The translations under genes and the position numbers were made by a program. This document shows positions 35,932-46,837 of a DNA stretch of 64,000 nt, one piece after another. Every line of letters begins with the position of its first letter. Positions within the stretch are counted from its first letter, which is position 1. The notes under the pieces are model-generated. The model saw only the letters and a program-made list of their open reading frames with translations. It was not told where the DNA came from and made no database searches. Source of the stretch: Schistocephalus solidus (Eukaryota; Platyhelminthes; Cestoda; Diphyllobothriidea; Diphyllobothriidae); the NCBI GenBank assembly GCA_017591395.1, contig WEDG01005431.1, positions 1 to 64,000 of the forward strand, in the 5' to 3' direction.

Positions 35932-36285
35932 ATAGTTCGACCGTCGATTTCGACGATGTCCACCGCATGCTCCACGGAAGGGTGGTGCAGGGACGGTGAC
36001 TTGCGCGTGAATTAGTTTTAAGTGATAGTAGCCTTGCGTTGCAGCTACCGCACTATCTCCTCCTCCCCCACCTGAGCCCGGTGTCAAGGCAGAGTCAAGA
36101 AGACCGGAGGCGTTAGAGGACGCAGGAGGCTGGCGCAGCTAAGACCCCTAAGACCTAGCTGCCCCTAGGCGTGCCACCACACCTCCATGTTCGGCATTTT
36201 TATGGGAGCGTAACCCGAATAACGCCTGCCGTGCCCTAATGTGGCCCCCATATTGGTCCAACGCATCTACCACGTGGCCCGTTTA
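35932..36285 (-). mobile_element. tRNA-derived SINE fused to LINE 5' end
   Basis: Reading the minus strand, the head starts near CGGGCCACGTGGTAGATGCG and contains a degenerate B box (GGTTACGCTCC). It passes into sequence identical in layout to the last 255 bp of the RTE-like LINE from GTGGTGGCACGCC onward, ending GGTCGAACTATCG. The LINE fragment follows at once with a CG overlap. The head resembles the D-arm half of a tRNA, so Pol III origin is likely but not proven. Confidence 0.75.
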
Positions 36286-36294
36286 GGGGGCAAG

Positions 36295-36320
36295 ACACAC
36301 ACACACACAAACACACACAC
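36295..36320. repeat. (CA)n microsatellite
   Basis: A short CA/AC tract interrupted by one AA step. It lies immediately upstream of the minus-strand SINE head. Confidence 0.9.
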
Positions 36321-37136
36321 GATTTTTGGTCCGTCTACAGGATAAGGCGATTATATATGTGAAGCAATTTATTTGGTAAACAGGACAGGTTTCCGTGAGA
36401 TATCTTGTTGTTCGTTTGGCAGAACAAAGCGTCTGTTCGCTAGCACGTGATTAGCGGTGTGTTGTTTACATGCTTGTCTGGTGCACGCGTGTGTGACTGC
36501 GTGAGTGTGGGGCATGCGATTGGTTGGTTCAATGTTGGAGTCTGGGGTGTATCAATACAATGGCCCATGAGTGACTAAGCCCGCTGGACGCTGATGTGAC
36601 TAAGCTTAGGTCAAGCCTGAGTAGATGCTGTGCTTTGGCGGGATGCTTGCAGGTTCGCAAGCTGTGGACTGAGAAAAGGGGTGGGAGGCGTCTGCTACAA
36701 ATATAAGAAATCGTATTCTACGCGTTCTCCTGATAAAATAATGTTTAGTTCATTCACGCATGGAAAATGAGTGGAAAAAGACATGCTTCTTCACCAACCA
36801 TGTTCCCGCCATAAAGCTGAAGTTGGCAGGGTGCTCAGTCAGAACCCTATCTGCCGCCGTTTACGAAGCAAATCAAGGTTATGTTTCGTACGATGTAGTA
36901 TAGAAACCACACCTTCCTTACTTGAAGATCTATTGAAAAACTTACAGTTATGGGACTGCAGTAGACGACTGTGTTCAACTCGCGTCGTTCCGATGAAACG
37001 CCACGTTCTCGCTGGTGTGCACGTTGGCCAATATGCATGGGAATCAGCAGTCAACTTCAAAGGGCCAATTGGATGTAGCCTGCGTATTACCTAGTGGAAG
37101 TGGTTTACAGTAGTATCCATTATTCCATTTAATTAG
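36321..37136. other. No gene recognised
   Basis: One open frame of 107 codons (36771-37094, plus strand) has no recognisable domain. I do not call it. Confidence 0.45.
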
Positions 37137-37485
37137 CCGGTCCACACGGTAGATACGTTGGATTAGCCCGGGAGCCAGATCAGGACACGTAATTCGTTAT
37201 CGGAGATGCGTATCCATAGCAAATGCTACAAGTGGGTGGAGGGAGAGGGTGAAACGCCTAACCGCAGACCCGCACCACGCCAGTCACCTCTGTCCGATCG
37301 CGCCTCCAGTCTTCTCGACTTGGTCATGACAATGCGCCCAGGTGGGTAAGGGAGAAGAGAGCGTGTAGGATGCGCGCAAATATATTATCATTATGAGCCA
37401 ATTCACGCCTATGTCACCATCACCTCAAAATACCCTGTTGTGGGACACACGGTGGACATCGGTGGTAACGACAGCCCAACTGTCA
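37137..37485 (+). mobile_element. tRNA-derived SINE with LINE-like 3' tail
   Basis: The head CCGGTCCACACGGTAGATAC matches the family start. The tail keeps TCTTCTCGACTTGGTCATGA, GCGCCCAGGTGGGTAAGG, the CCAATTCACGCCTATGTCAC phrase and CACACGGTGGACATCGGTGG before ending near ACTGTCAG. It is full length in layout and moderately diverged. Confidence 0.6.
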
Positions 37486-38044
37486 GATAGGCGTAGAGCA
37501 GCATCATGTGATTTTCGTTGACCGTGGAAAAGTTCGTAATTTCCTTTTTATCCAAGTACTGCGCTTCACTACCGATTGAACCGGGTAAGTCAGATAGAGA
37601 GTGAAAACCAGGTGAGATCAAATTGTGAAAGGTGGACGAGGGGATTTTGGTATTTTGACTTGAGAGGCAGGTGCAGGTTGAACGTCGCGCGCCCCGGGTC
37701 ATGTACCGAGTTCGTCTTCGCCGCAGTCTTCAGGGTGAGGAAATTGCACGCGTTTTAAATCCGTATCGCCTTATCGAGACGGTAACTTACTTGCCACACA
37801 TGGGAAAAAATATCTGTTCTGAGTTTCTCGGGGAAGGACGGTCAACCACTTGAAAGGCCGACAAATCAGAAGGCAGGGAAGACTATTGTATGAAACGCTT
37901 ATGGACAGCACTGCTAGCGTCCTCACGAGAAAACACCGTATGTGGCGCATTGCTGATCATGGGTGTAGACTGCCAGGAGTGTGTAGTCCTGAAGTGCGCG
38001 TGATTTAGCCATCTAGAAAGACCGACTTGCATTACATGTGCCAG

Positions 38045-38500
38045 TTAGACCGTCGATTTTGACAAGGTCCACCGTATGCCCCACAACATGTGCTACAGGG
38101 ACGACGGCTTGCGCATGAATTACATTAAAGTGGTAGTAGACTTGCGCTGCATCTGCCACACTCGCTCATCCTTCCCACCGGGACCCGGTGTCTTGACCAA
38201 GTCAAGAATGGAGGCAGGAGGGGGCACAGGTGGTTGGCACGACCGGAGCCGCCCCTAAGCGTACCACCACAACTGGCTCGAATCCCACACAGTGCGGGTG
38301 TCATAGAGGCCACATTAAAAAGGAGCCATTGCAATCCGACTCTCAGCCCGCAAAGCAGCCACTCCACACAAATGCACGTTGGACTGGATGCGCAGTCCAT
38401 GTTATCCCGTCAGTTGGGAACCTTCCAAGCCATGGCTTTTAGCCCAACGTGATGGATTCAAACATGTTCGATTGTTTGTAATGAGGAAAACGCTCTCAGC
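38045..38500 (-). mobile_element. RTE-like LINE 3' UTR fragment
   Basis: The minus strand carries the last 450 bp of the LINE family. AAAAGCCATGGCTTGGAAGG lies near 38445-38426, GCCACTCCACAC near 38355 on the plus strand, and the common 3' end near 38048 with the GTCAAAATCGACGGTC phrase. No coding part is included, so it is a short 5'-truncated copy. Confidence 0.7.
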
Positions 38501-40590
38501 CGTTGATCTCAATCTCAATTTCTATTTGCAAGCCCCAGCCATTGTTCTGCGGGGAATGGATGCACTGTATCTGCTCCCCTACGCACAACACACCACTACA
38601 AAGTTCACTTGGCCTCAACCTCCCAGTCACATATTCTGATGACAAGTCGAGGTAAGCCGGGTTTGGGACGAGAGTTGACAGGGTGACCGACCGGGCATTA
38701 AACCCTTGTGTGACGCGTATCGAACACAAACATTCGCACACGATGCGTCGTCAGCCATTACCGATGTTGGTAATATTCAGCACCCGATTGATGTAAACCG
38801 ATGAGTGAGTGAGTACTAGGTGCGAGTGATTGATGATGAGCTAATAAATGTCGTCATGCAGGCTCAGCCTATATCTGGTCACACGGATGCCATTTGGGCT
38901 TGTATCACCTGCGGATCCCGTCATCGCCACCGCGGTGGCCAGCCAAGCCGTTTTTGAAATTTGCCACTTTGACGAAGAGAAGGTGGTACTGAAGCTCTAA
39001 TGTTGTTTGTCGTTCTCTGTGTCCTTTTGTCTATGAAAGTGTCCACCCAGGGCAAATCGAGATGGCGTCGGAGGGGGTTAGATTAGGTTCTTTTTTGTTG
39101 GTGAGGTTTCTCTTTGTGGGGTGATTTAGTCTTGCTGACATTGTAGTGAATGAGAAGGTATCGAGTACAGTCAGGTCGCTACCTGCAAATGATTTGACAG
39201 TGTGGACGCCAGAAGAAGACACAAGGTTCCTCCTTGGTGCTCCAGTCTTACAAGTGTATAAATTCACATCGTCTCCTTGTATTTGGCTGATTACAAATAT
39301 CACTGGTCCAATTTGCTGGCAAATCACCAAGTCTGGTGATCCTTTGTTTGGATTGGTTGATGTTCAGAGTGAGTGAGTGAGGTCTCAAAGGTATAATTTC
39401 TCAACGTTTCTGCCCACTTTACCCTTAGCAATGTCAGCGTCACATAGTTGGTTGAGCATATGCTCATCCATCATTCCCACAATGAAACCACTATGTTAAA
39501 GGTTAATTTGCTTTGACATGGCATAAATGCTGAGCACTTCCTTTAGTTACAGCACCTGGAATCCAGGTGCAGATCCTATAAATGCCCCTTCAATTGCAGT
39601 GCATCATGCCCAGTCGCTGTGGTTCGTAATGGTTAGTGTCCATCAGTTTAGAAAATCATCTCCGCCGTTCCCCAATGTTTCAGAATGAAGTCACTATTCG
39701 AAGTATACCTCGAGGCTGCAGAGAATAATGCCGGCGAACAGTCCACCAGCAGTACTGAGATGTATTCTGTGGTGAGGTGCACTGACCTGACAATTCGCTT
39801 TTTGGATGTGTAAATACGTCGATTGCGACCTCATATCTCCACTGTATTTGTAAATTCCACAAAAGTCCTCGTAACAACGAAATTTTATGGAGTTGGATGC
39901 TCCCAACTCTGGCATCATTTGCTGGAGTGCAGTTCGTTTTCCCGTCCTTTCCGATGGAAGTCTACTGCATTGCCATGAGTTTCAGAAGTACGGGGATACT
40001 AGCTGATCAAGGAGCAATGACGCAAGTCCAGAGGTCGCTGCGCAGGGCTCCGTATATCGGCGCCAGAACGATAGATAGATTGACTGAGTTCGCATCCGAG
40101 GCTGAGTACTCAATCAACCCCGGCTTGTCTTGCTTCCGACTTGAAACCTTATTTTAGATTTTTTATAATGTATATTTGGTTAGCGCAGGGAAGGTATTTT
40201 CGAAACAAACATTAGTACCGAAATAATGTTATGACAGTGTGTGCAGATAAAATGTAAAATATTTAATAATTTAGGCAGAACTTGTACTGATTGGGCAACA
40301 GTTAGCGATGATATAAATTAATTTTGCACTAGAAAATAGGGAGTGAAAAAATGGAGGCAGAATTCAATAGGCCACCATTTTAGAATAGAAGGTTGGAGAG
40401 AAAAAAACTGTTAAGAAAAATAAGGCAAGAGGGTAGAGAGGCTAATACTGCAGTAGAATTTCAGAATGGGATATTGAAACGTCGATATGGTTCATTCTTG
40501 ATTACTAAGGCGCATGAAATAAAATCTCCAGAAAAAGCATCAGTAAACTTGAGACCTCAGCATCTTAGGATCCAGAATTGAATTCTGATG
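38501..40590. other. No gene recognised
   Basis: No domain-bearing frame is visible. The 40.2-40.6 kb part is A-rich and holds a 62-codon Lys/Arg-rich open frame that looks compositional. Confidence 0.45.
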
Positions 40591-40599
40591 AAGGTAAGT

Positions 40600-42090
40600 A
40601 TCCAACGAAACGGGAGAATTTTAGACTGTGTACGTCCGAATGTGTACGTCCAAATGAATTCCATCGTTTGAATGACTGGTCGTATAACGAGACATCTTGG
40701 TTCATGGGGGACTTGAGGTAGCGAAAATATAGTTTCAAGAGGGTCACTTAAATTCCTGATGGTCCTTTCTCCGAGTCATGCAGAAAGCTACTGGGGAAAG
40801 ATGAGGAAAATAAAAGGTTAATAGAATAAGTGTTAAGATAAATGTGCACTCTTCGCTTGAATGCAGATAGACTAGTTAACAAACTAATTTTAGTTGGCAA
40901 GTTATTCCGAAGAAAGCTATACCAGAAGCAAGGAATAGAGAGCGCTCACACGTGGAGGATGCAGGAGGATGTATAATTAGAGCTTACGTTTGTAGGTTAA
41001 AAGGAAGAGTAATGGGGGTAATGACAGACAGCTTGGGGCGATTTGAGCTATTATTAAGTCGAAAAAGGAGATACAAGCCTGCTTCCAGTCTCCTGACCTA
41101 AAGAAATTTTAGTTTCGTAAGCTGGCATCTAGTTGAGTAGGAAGTATTTGAAAGAGTCGGAGAAAGGAATTTTTGTGAAACGTCTTTCAAAATTTACGAT
41201 TTTTGAACGGTTAGATTCGTTCATTAAACCGTCGAAAGGATAGCAAAATTCAAGGATGGGATGCACAAACATACGATAAAGTCTTTATTTAATTTCCGGA
41301 TATTATAAATAAAGCGGCAAATATGAGCAGCTTTGGACGTAATTCTATCGGCATGAGGCGAAAGATCTAATTTATTGGTGTAGCTTAAGCCCAAGTCCTT
41401 GGTGGAGGAACATTCAGTCATAGGGCAACCTTTAAAAATAACAGGTTGCGGCAGCCTTACAGGCCCAAAACACATGCAGCGACAAAGAAGGTGAGAACTC
41501 CATTAGACATTTGGAGCTCCATGCCGAAAGAGCGTCTAAGTCCGAATGAATTTTTTCTAGGCATCGTTCGACCGTAGAGTTAGAGAAGGAATAAACGCAT
41601 TTAAGGTCATCATCATAAATATAATATTGCGAATGTTTAACTATCTAGGAAATATCATTTATCTAAAGTAAGAACAACAAAGGGCCTAATACGGTACTTT
41701 GAAGGACACCACTCACAATCGGGGTAGCCCTTGAGTATGAGGACCACACTAAAACTTTTAGTTTTCGATCGGATAGGTATGATCTAATAAAGTTACTAAG
41801 GGGACTACGAGACCCTATAGCCTCTAGGTTAGCTAGAAGCCGTCTATGAGACACTTTATCGAATGCCTTACCAAGATCAAAATAGATAACTAGTACAGAT
41901 AGATGATCCTTACTAAGAGAAGTTAGAAGATTTAGAAAAGACATGTGGCAGGTTTCACAAGAGCGGTCTGGTAAAAAGCCATGTTCGGGAGAATTTGAGA
42001 ACTTGATTACTAACCCGGACGACTGCGAAACTAAAATCATGGTTTGCTTCGTAGGTGTATGCGGCTGCTTGCAATGATATGTCACCTAGT
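40600..42090 (-). mobile_element. CR1/Jockey-like LINE, RT palm to C-terminus, decayed
   Basis: The minus strand encodes EHGFLPDRSCETCHMSFLNL (RT motif 3 region), motif A VIYFDLGKAFDKVSHRRLL, then FIRSYLSDRKLKVLVWSSYS and motif B SGVLQSTVLGPLLFLL (42085-41663). The catalytic C box is shifted and reads IYDDDLKCVYSFSNSTVERC near 41610-41550. SSTKDLGLSYTNKLDLSPHADRI follows at about 41420-41350. Only weak traces of the C-terminal domain can be seen below 41220. The first half is better kept than in the other CR1-like copies and belongs to a different subfamily. Stops and shifts make it inactive. Confidence 0.75.
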
Positions 42091-43030
42091 CGCATACCAG
42101 ATTTTCCATACTTATAGGATCAACGTACCCCTGAATTTTAGCGGTCTTATGAATCAACCTAGTTTGCGTTTTTTTCCTCCAGCTTCAGTTACGATTTATT
42201 TTGACAATAAGGCGATACAAACCTGGTTACGTCCAATCCGGTGCTCGTAAAGTTTCGTGCAGCTGTGTGCGGCTGACTACTCTGCGACGACCGAATCAGC
42301 AAATGTCTGGCATTGGTTGTAAAGCGATGAACTCAACGACTTTCTTCGTATCCATGCTGGTCTTGGGTGCCGATATCCTTTATGTAGAGCCGTCAGCTGC
42401 TGTTCAAATCACGAGAATAGTTTGTAATACACTTGAATCCTCGAACTAGAGATTGTTTGAGGCTTAAGTTTTATCCTCATGATTTTATATGCCAAAGTTT
42501 CAATTGTTAAAGCAACAGCCTGAGAGGGACAGAGAGGAGCTTTTGCGTCAGATCAAAAACGGTAACGGGTCCTGGAACCCCTTTTCGTTTTCTCTGACGA
42601 GTTACCATAGTCTGATCTCCATGACAGATTTCAGCGACCGATCAAAGGCTTTTCTGGAGGTGATTTGGGTGAGGATGGCGAAAGTGGCCGAATAAGACTA
42701 TAATGTGATCATGAACGCAGCGGTTGTTAGCGGGCTGTTGATGAGAGCTCTCAACTTTGTGTCCAAAACGTCAGTAGTTTGGCGATGACTAGCGCTGTAA
42801 GTATTTATTACCTTCCATCGTATGCGACTAAAATTTTATTTTCTAGTAATTTCTCGTAACCTTTCGCAGTCAGTCTGTGTACTGCTGAACGGTAGGAAAT
42901 GGAAGACGTCAAAGGAAAGGATGGCGAAAAAATGAAATCGATTAATGAAACACAGGCCTTATTCGCCTCATATATCGGCTTCATAGTTTCGAAGAATGCT
43001 GATCAGAGGCGAGTTCCGGGAAATAGTCAC
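42091..43030. other. No gene recognised
   Basis: Short open frames only, without recognisable domains, between the CR1-like LINE and the PLE tail at 43.0 kb. Confidence 0.45.
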
Positions 43031-43330
43031 GAAGAAGGAGACGCTATCAGTGGAACAAGAACTTTATTAGCCTGAGGTTTCAAATTCTCTGTCGAACTTA
43101 TCATCAGTAAAAGTAGCCGAAAAGGGCAATAGGGGGCACAAGAGGCGTAGTATTTATAGGGCGTGGCTGCCAGGTAACCACACGCTTAACATATTTGGCA
43201 GTCCTCGCTGTGGATCATAGTAGGTGCGATGATTTCTTGTCAGTCCTTAACCGAGTTTTTAATGGCCGTGATTCGTCACTGTTGTTGATCCTTGGTGTGA
43301 CGATTACTTGGCAATTCGACCGCTGTCACC
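43031..43330 (-). mobile_element. Solo PLE 3' end with hammerhead-like hairpin
   Basis: The minus strand ends in CTCAGGCTAATAAAGTTCTTG, preceded by the hammerhead-like core. A TATA-like CCTATAAATA lies about 45 bp before the core. No coding part of a PLE is joined to it. It is most simply a solo end or pseudo-LTR remnant. Confidence 0.5.
43072..43110 (-). ncRNA. Hammerhead-like hairpin (copy 4)
   Basis: The minus strand has an intact CUGAUGA (43101-43107), one U, a 6-bp stem II of AAGUUC with GAAUUU (one G-U pair) and GAAAC (43077-43081). The cleavage triplet reads CUC where GUC is expected, so it is probably inactive. Stem II differs in sequence from copy 1 but pairs equally well. Confidence 0.45.
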
Positions 43331-43353
43331 CGGTGTGTCGGTCACCCACAGGG

Positions 43354-43373
43354 GTGTAGGGGTACTAGTTAGG
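43354..43373 (+). repeat. Copy of the LINE junction phrase GTGTAGGGGTACTAGTTAGG
   Basis: The 20-bp phrase is identical to the minus-strand sequence at 32759-32778, where it sits between the end of one RTE-like LINE and the 5' region of the next. The next bases (GGTAGCAC, then ATTTGGTCGC) also resemble that 5' region, so this may be a short LINE 5' fragment. Confidence 0.5.
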
Positions 43374-43812
43374 GGTAGCACTACACAGATAGCATTTGGT
43401 CGCCCACGGTCTCTGCACAGAACTTGGAAACCCAAAATTTGCCTGCAATTGCTATAACGATGGTACAAGGTGACCTGTGGTTCCCAGGTAAGTATAGACA
43501 TGGGCATTCTTCATGTGTCATTCCTCATAAGCAGAACATGGCTTTCTTTCCTACCGACAGGACCTCTTTCTATTGTAAAGCCATGCCCGGTGTGCACTTA
43601 CGAAAATTATTAACTTTGATGAGGATATTTCTGAATCACGGATATTGAGCATTTGACGAGTATATCAAGGTGACCTGCGTAGAAATGAACATTTTCCATT
43701 TTGTTCCATTGCTCTACGACATACTTTAATCATTTTCGTTTGTTTTAATTTTTCATAAGTATGATTGATTTCTACCTGCAATTTCGTTAATCGAACACGT
43801 TGCCCATTTAAG

Positions 43813-44068
43813 GATATTATGCTTTTTCGGAGGGATTACGACACTTTCGGACAGGTGCACCCTGAGAACTATATGAAGTTGGAAGTGCCTTATGGTTAGT
43901 CAAAATTCATTTTTAAATTACTGATAGATGGAGACTGACAGACAATAGAATATACTTTTCTTTACATTTATTTAGATAAGATTAACAAGATTGACCGCAA
44001 ACTCATGCGAGTAACGGGAAGGATGCAGAACAGATATCAAGCCATCTCAGTTGGAAATTACGGTCCAG
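43813..44068 (+). CDS. Possible two-exon fragment of an unrecognised host gene
   Basis: A segment after TTTAAG (43813-43894) reads DIMLFRRDYDTFGQVHPENY then MKLEVPY and ends at TATG|GTTAGT. After 81 bp, TTTATTTAG (ending 43975) opens a segment reading DKINKIDRKLMRVTGRMQNR and YQAISVGNYG. The donor and acceptor restore the frame at a split Asp codon. A possible donor, CCAG|GTGAAA, lies at 44068/44069; if it is not used the frame runs on to a TGA at 44239. A strong CAG|GTAAGT at 43487/43488 could belong to an earlier exon. I do not recognise the protein. The splice layout and amino-acid texture suggest a real gene or a recent pseudogene, but no start or full coding sequence is visible. Confidence 0.35.
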
Positions 44069-44429
44069 GTGAAACAACATATACATTCGTACCAAAGCAA
44101 AACAGCAGGAATTCTGCGAAATCCTTCTCAGTTTTTAAAAATGGCCAAAGCGTTTCGTTAGAGGATGACATTTTCGGGACGCCTGTTACGAACTGCCTGT
44201 TTCTTTGGTTAAATATTTACTTATTCATTAAAATTTCATGAAAGATCAAATATGAATCCTTAGAGGAGAAAAATTGACTTCTGTTTGCTTTATATAAAAT
44301 AAAAAAATGTGACTGGCGTTTTAGAATTAATCGACCTTTTTGGTAAATGGCATAAAAGATAAATAAGAGTAAATAAGTGTTGATTATATGGGTTTGCCTT
44401 AACAGCGTACAATGTAGGGATGACGTGGT

Positions 44430-45640
44430 TTGGGAGTACTTAGTAGCTTTGGCGCTCTTCACCCGCAAACACATAGGAGCATCTCTGTAGTCACCGGGGC
44501 GAAGGAAGGCGCAAATCGATGCGGGTTTTATCACATGCAAATATGTGTCCTGTGTCAGAGTGTGTGCATTGCTACCAGGAATAAGTAGACACGTCTCCTC
44601 AAAGCAAGCTGATGTTCATGCATACGGATGAAAGCATTTCCTGGCTTGACTACAATATACTGCATAACAACTGGTGCAGGGTATTATTTAGACAATTTAT
44701 TTTCTGTTAAAAATAGTCAAACTTTCACTAAGGGTGTACACACTGGGCGCATAAAGTAGTTGTATGTTTGTGCGCTATCTGTACCTGGTGTTTTTGAGCG
44801 TCAATTTAATAGCTCAGATATATTCATTAAATATAGGAATGTTCGCCATCTCGTTATCTTCGGCACTTGGCTGGTCGTAGCTTTATAAAAAAACATGATC
44901 ATTTAATTGATTTCTTGTCACCGCAAAGATCGATGAACAAAAATTATGTGGATATTCATTCTGTGTAAATAACTCAAAAAGTGGATTTTTAGCTCCAATT
45001 AACAAGCTGTTGACAGAGTTTTGTTTTTAGGACATAGGTGGTTTCTCCCAAAACATAGGATGACCTCGGAGTATATAGTTTTGTCGATAAACTGAGGTTT
45101 GAAGCGTTCCATCTGTCTTTATGTGTAGGACGACAGCTAAGAATTGGAGCTTTTGATAAACCTCTCTTTTAAAGATAAATAAAATTTCTGGAAACGTGGC
45201 GCAAGTATTATTGATATAGTTTTGATGATGAAAAATACATAGTCTACGTTACGCAGCTAAAATGTCGGTTTAATAGTGTAAGGAGCTGTCGTTTCTAATT
45301 TCTGCATTATAGCATATTCCAAATATCCTGTATGTGCTGACCCCACAGGGGGCTCCTCTGTTGTTGTTTGTAGTATTTTTCGGAAAAATTATGTTTTTTT
45401 CTAGGCAATACAATTCAATTTCCAAGTCGTGTGGTTTGGAAGAAAAAGGCAACGACGTCGAAAGACAAGAGGCATTCATCAGTACTTACTTTGAGGCCTT
45501 TGATCCTTCGGAGGAATGCGTGAGAGTAGTTAATGCTGTATTTGGATCATTGCGTTAGCTGCTTCAGGTGCCTGTACAACCACTTAGCTATGTTTTACGT
45601 AGGTGATCCGATCAGTGGCTTTATAATCCTCAGTGGCACA
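44430..45640 (-). mobile_element. Highly decayed Penelope-like element
   Basis: On the minus strand a broken RT begins with KPLIGSPT-x-NIAKWLYRHL near 45600, then FLRRIKGLKVSTDECLLSFD and a motif-A remnant (DVVAFF) near 45490-45440. A thumb-like KLQFLAVVLHIKTDGTLQTS lies near 45160-45090. A nuclease remnant follows: IPCTSCYAVYCSQARKCF and MHEHQLALRRR, about 44690-44600. The nuclease piece is collinear with the better-kept one at 49.8-50.1 kb. The RT catalytic core is unreadable. It stands head-to-head with the plus-strand PLE that starts at about 45655. Confidence 0.6.
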
Positions 45641-45654
45641 TCCGTTTTGTGCAA

Positions 45655-46556
45655 GTAAGTAAGTTATTTGTAAGTACTGATGAATGCCTCTTGCCTTCCG
45701 ACGTCGTTACCTTGTTTTCTTACATACCACATGATTTGGCAATTGAATGCGTAGCTCAACGCATACAGAACAATCCCGTTCAAATTCCAAAAAATCATGT
45801 TATAGAACTGCTCAAACTATGCCTTAGGAACTACTGTCAATTCGACAATAAGTACTAACAACAGGTAAAGGGCATCACAATGTGCTCGCCAATATCAGGA
45901 CTACTCGCTGAATTGGTTTTTGCAACGAATAGAGGAAGACTTTTTTTCCAAACTCTCAATCCCAAAATCTAGCTTCGATATCTAGATGACACCTTTGTCG
46001 TAATAAAGGACTGAAAATTTAGCAAATGCATCAGAGGCTGAATGGTGTTTTCCCAACCATAGAGTTCACGCGTGAACAGGCAGTAGGGGACAGCCTGCCA
46101 TTTCTCAACGTTAGAATCAAAAAGCTACATGATAATAGTCTCGCAACAAGCGTCCATTGGAAAGGATCTAATGCTGAGAGTATCCTCAACTATGGAAGCA
46201 ACCACCCAGCAGCTCACAAAAGAAGCTGCGTCCGAACTCTGTTCCACCGGGCATACCGTTACTGCGACAGTTATGATATCCTTAAAAAAGGGCTTGCTTA
46301 ACTATATTGATTGTTTTAGTTAACGGGTATCCGGTTAGTTTTGTAAAGAACTGCCACAGGCACCAGGCGCAACCGCAAGGCCCCACCCGAAACGGAGAAA
46401 TTGTGGCACGAAAATTCTACTCTCCTTGCCTTTTATGAAGGGGGCCTCTGAGGTTATCGCTCGGCAATTGAATCACCTTGGTATACACGTCGCTCACAAG
46501 CACCAAAATATCACAGATAAAGGATCCAATCCCCAAAAAGTCAACAAACCAACGTA

Positions 46557-46560
<4 letters not shown>
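45655..46560 (+). mobile_element. Penelope-like element, RT fragment ending at (TA)n
   Basis: The plus strand reads VSTDECLLPSDVVTLFSYIP (motif A, Phe-Asp changed to Ser-Asp), HDLAIECVAQRIQ and LLKLCLRNYCQFD. Motif B is VKGITMCSPISGLLAELVF (about 45865-45920) and the catalytic box is RYLDDTFVVIKD (about 45975-46010). The thumb region then reads FPTIEFTREQAVGDSLPFLN (46055-46115) and SNHPAAHKRSCVRTLFHRAY. The connector GASEVIARQLNHLGIHVAHK (about 46443-46500) follows, and the element stops at the (TA)n tract with no nuclease domain. Stops near 45857 and 46012 and frameshifts make it inactive. Confidence 0.75.

Positions 46561-46614
<54 letters not shown>
46561..46614. repeat. (TA)n microsatellite
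   Basis: An uninterrupted 54-bp AT dinucleotide run. It is bounded on the left by the plus-strand PLE connector. On the right is a short minus-strand piece resembling the 3' end of the PLE at 49.8 kb. Confidence 0.97.
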
Positions 46615-46618
<4 letters not shown>

Positions 46619-46690
46619 AAAATGGGCATCCCAAGAAGTATAATTCGAAACAAAGACGTTCTTTAGGAAACAATAGGTAACTTTGTTATG
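46615..46690 (-). mobile_element. Short PLE 3'-end remnant beside (TA)n
   Basis: The minus strand reads KVTYCFLKNVFVSNY just before the TA run. This parallels KVSHCFPKTFFSSKY at the end of the PLE at 49.8 kb, which also stops at a TA run. The underlying DNA matches too (ATTGTTTCC, AAAGA, TCTTTGTTTCGAATTATA). Confidence 0.5.
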
Positions 46691-46837
46691 TAAATTTCCG
46701 ACGCTATTACCCCAGGTCGTCGTCAGACTTGTGGTAGGTGTGCAAAAAAACAGTTTAAATTTAACACGTACCTTAGAAAATCGATATCGCTTAATCATTC
46801 CCTGCCAATTGTTATCATTTGGGGTGTTTTTCCAATT

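Noticed and set aside
36295..36320. (CA)n tract as a target duplication of the SINE-LINE chimera
   Set aside because: The 3' flank has only a short TGTGTG, and simple repeats cannot prove a duplication.
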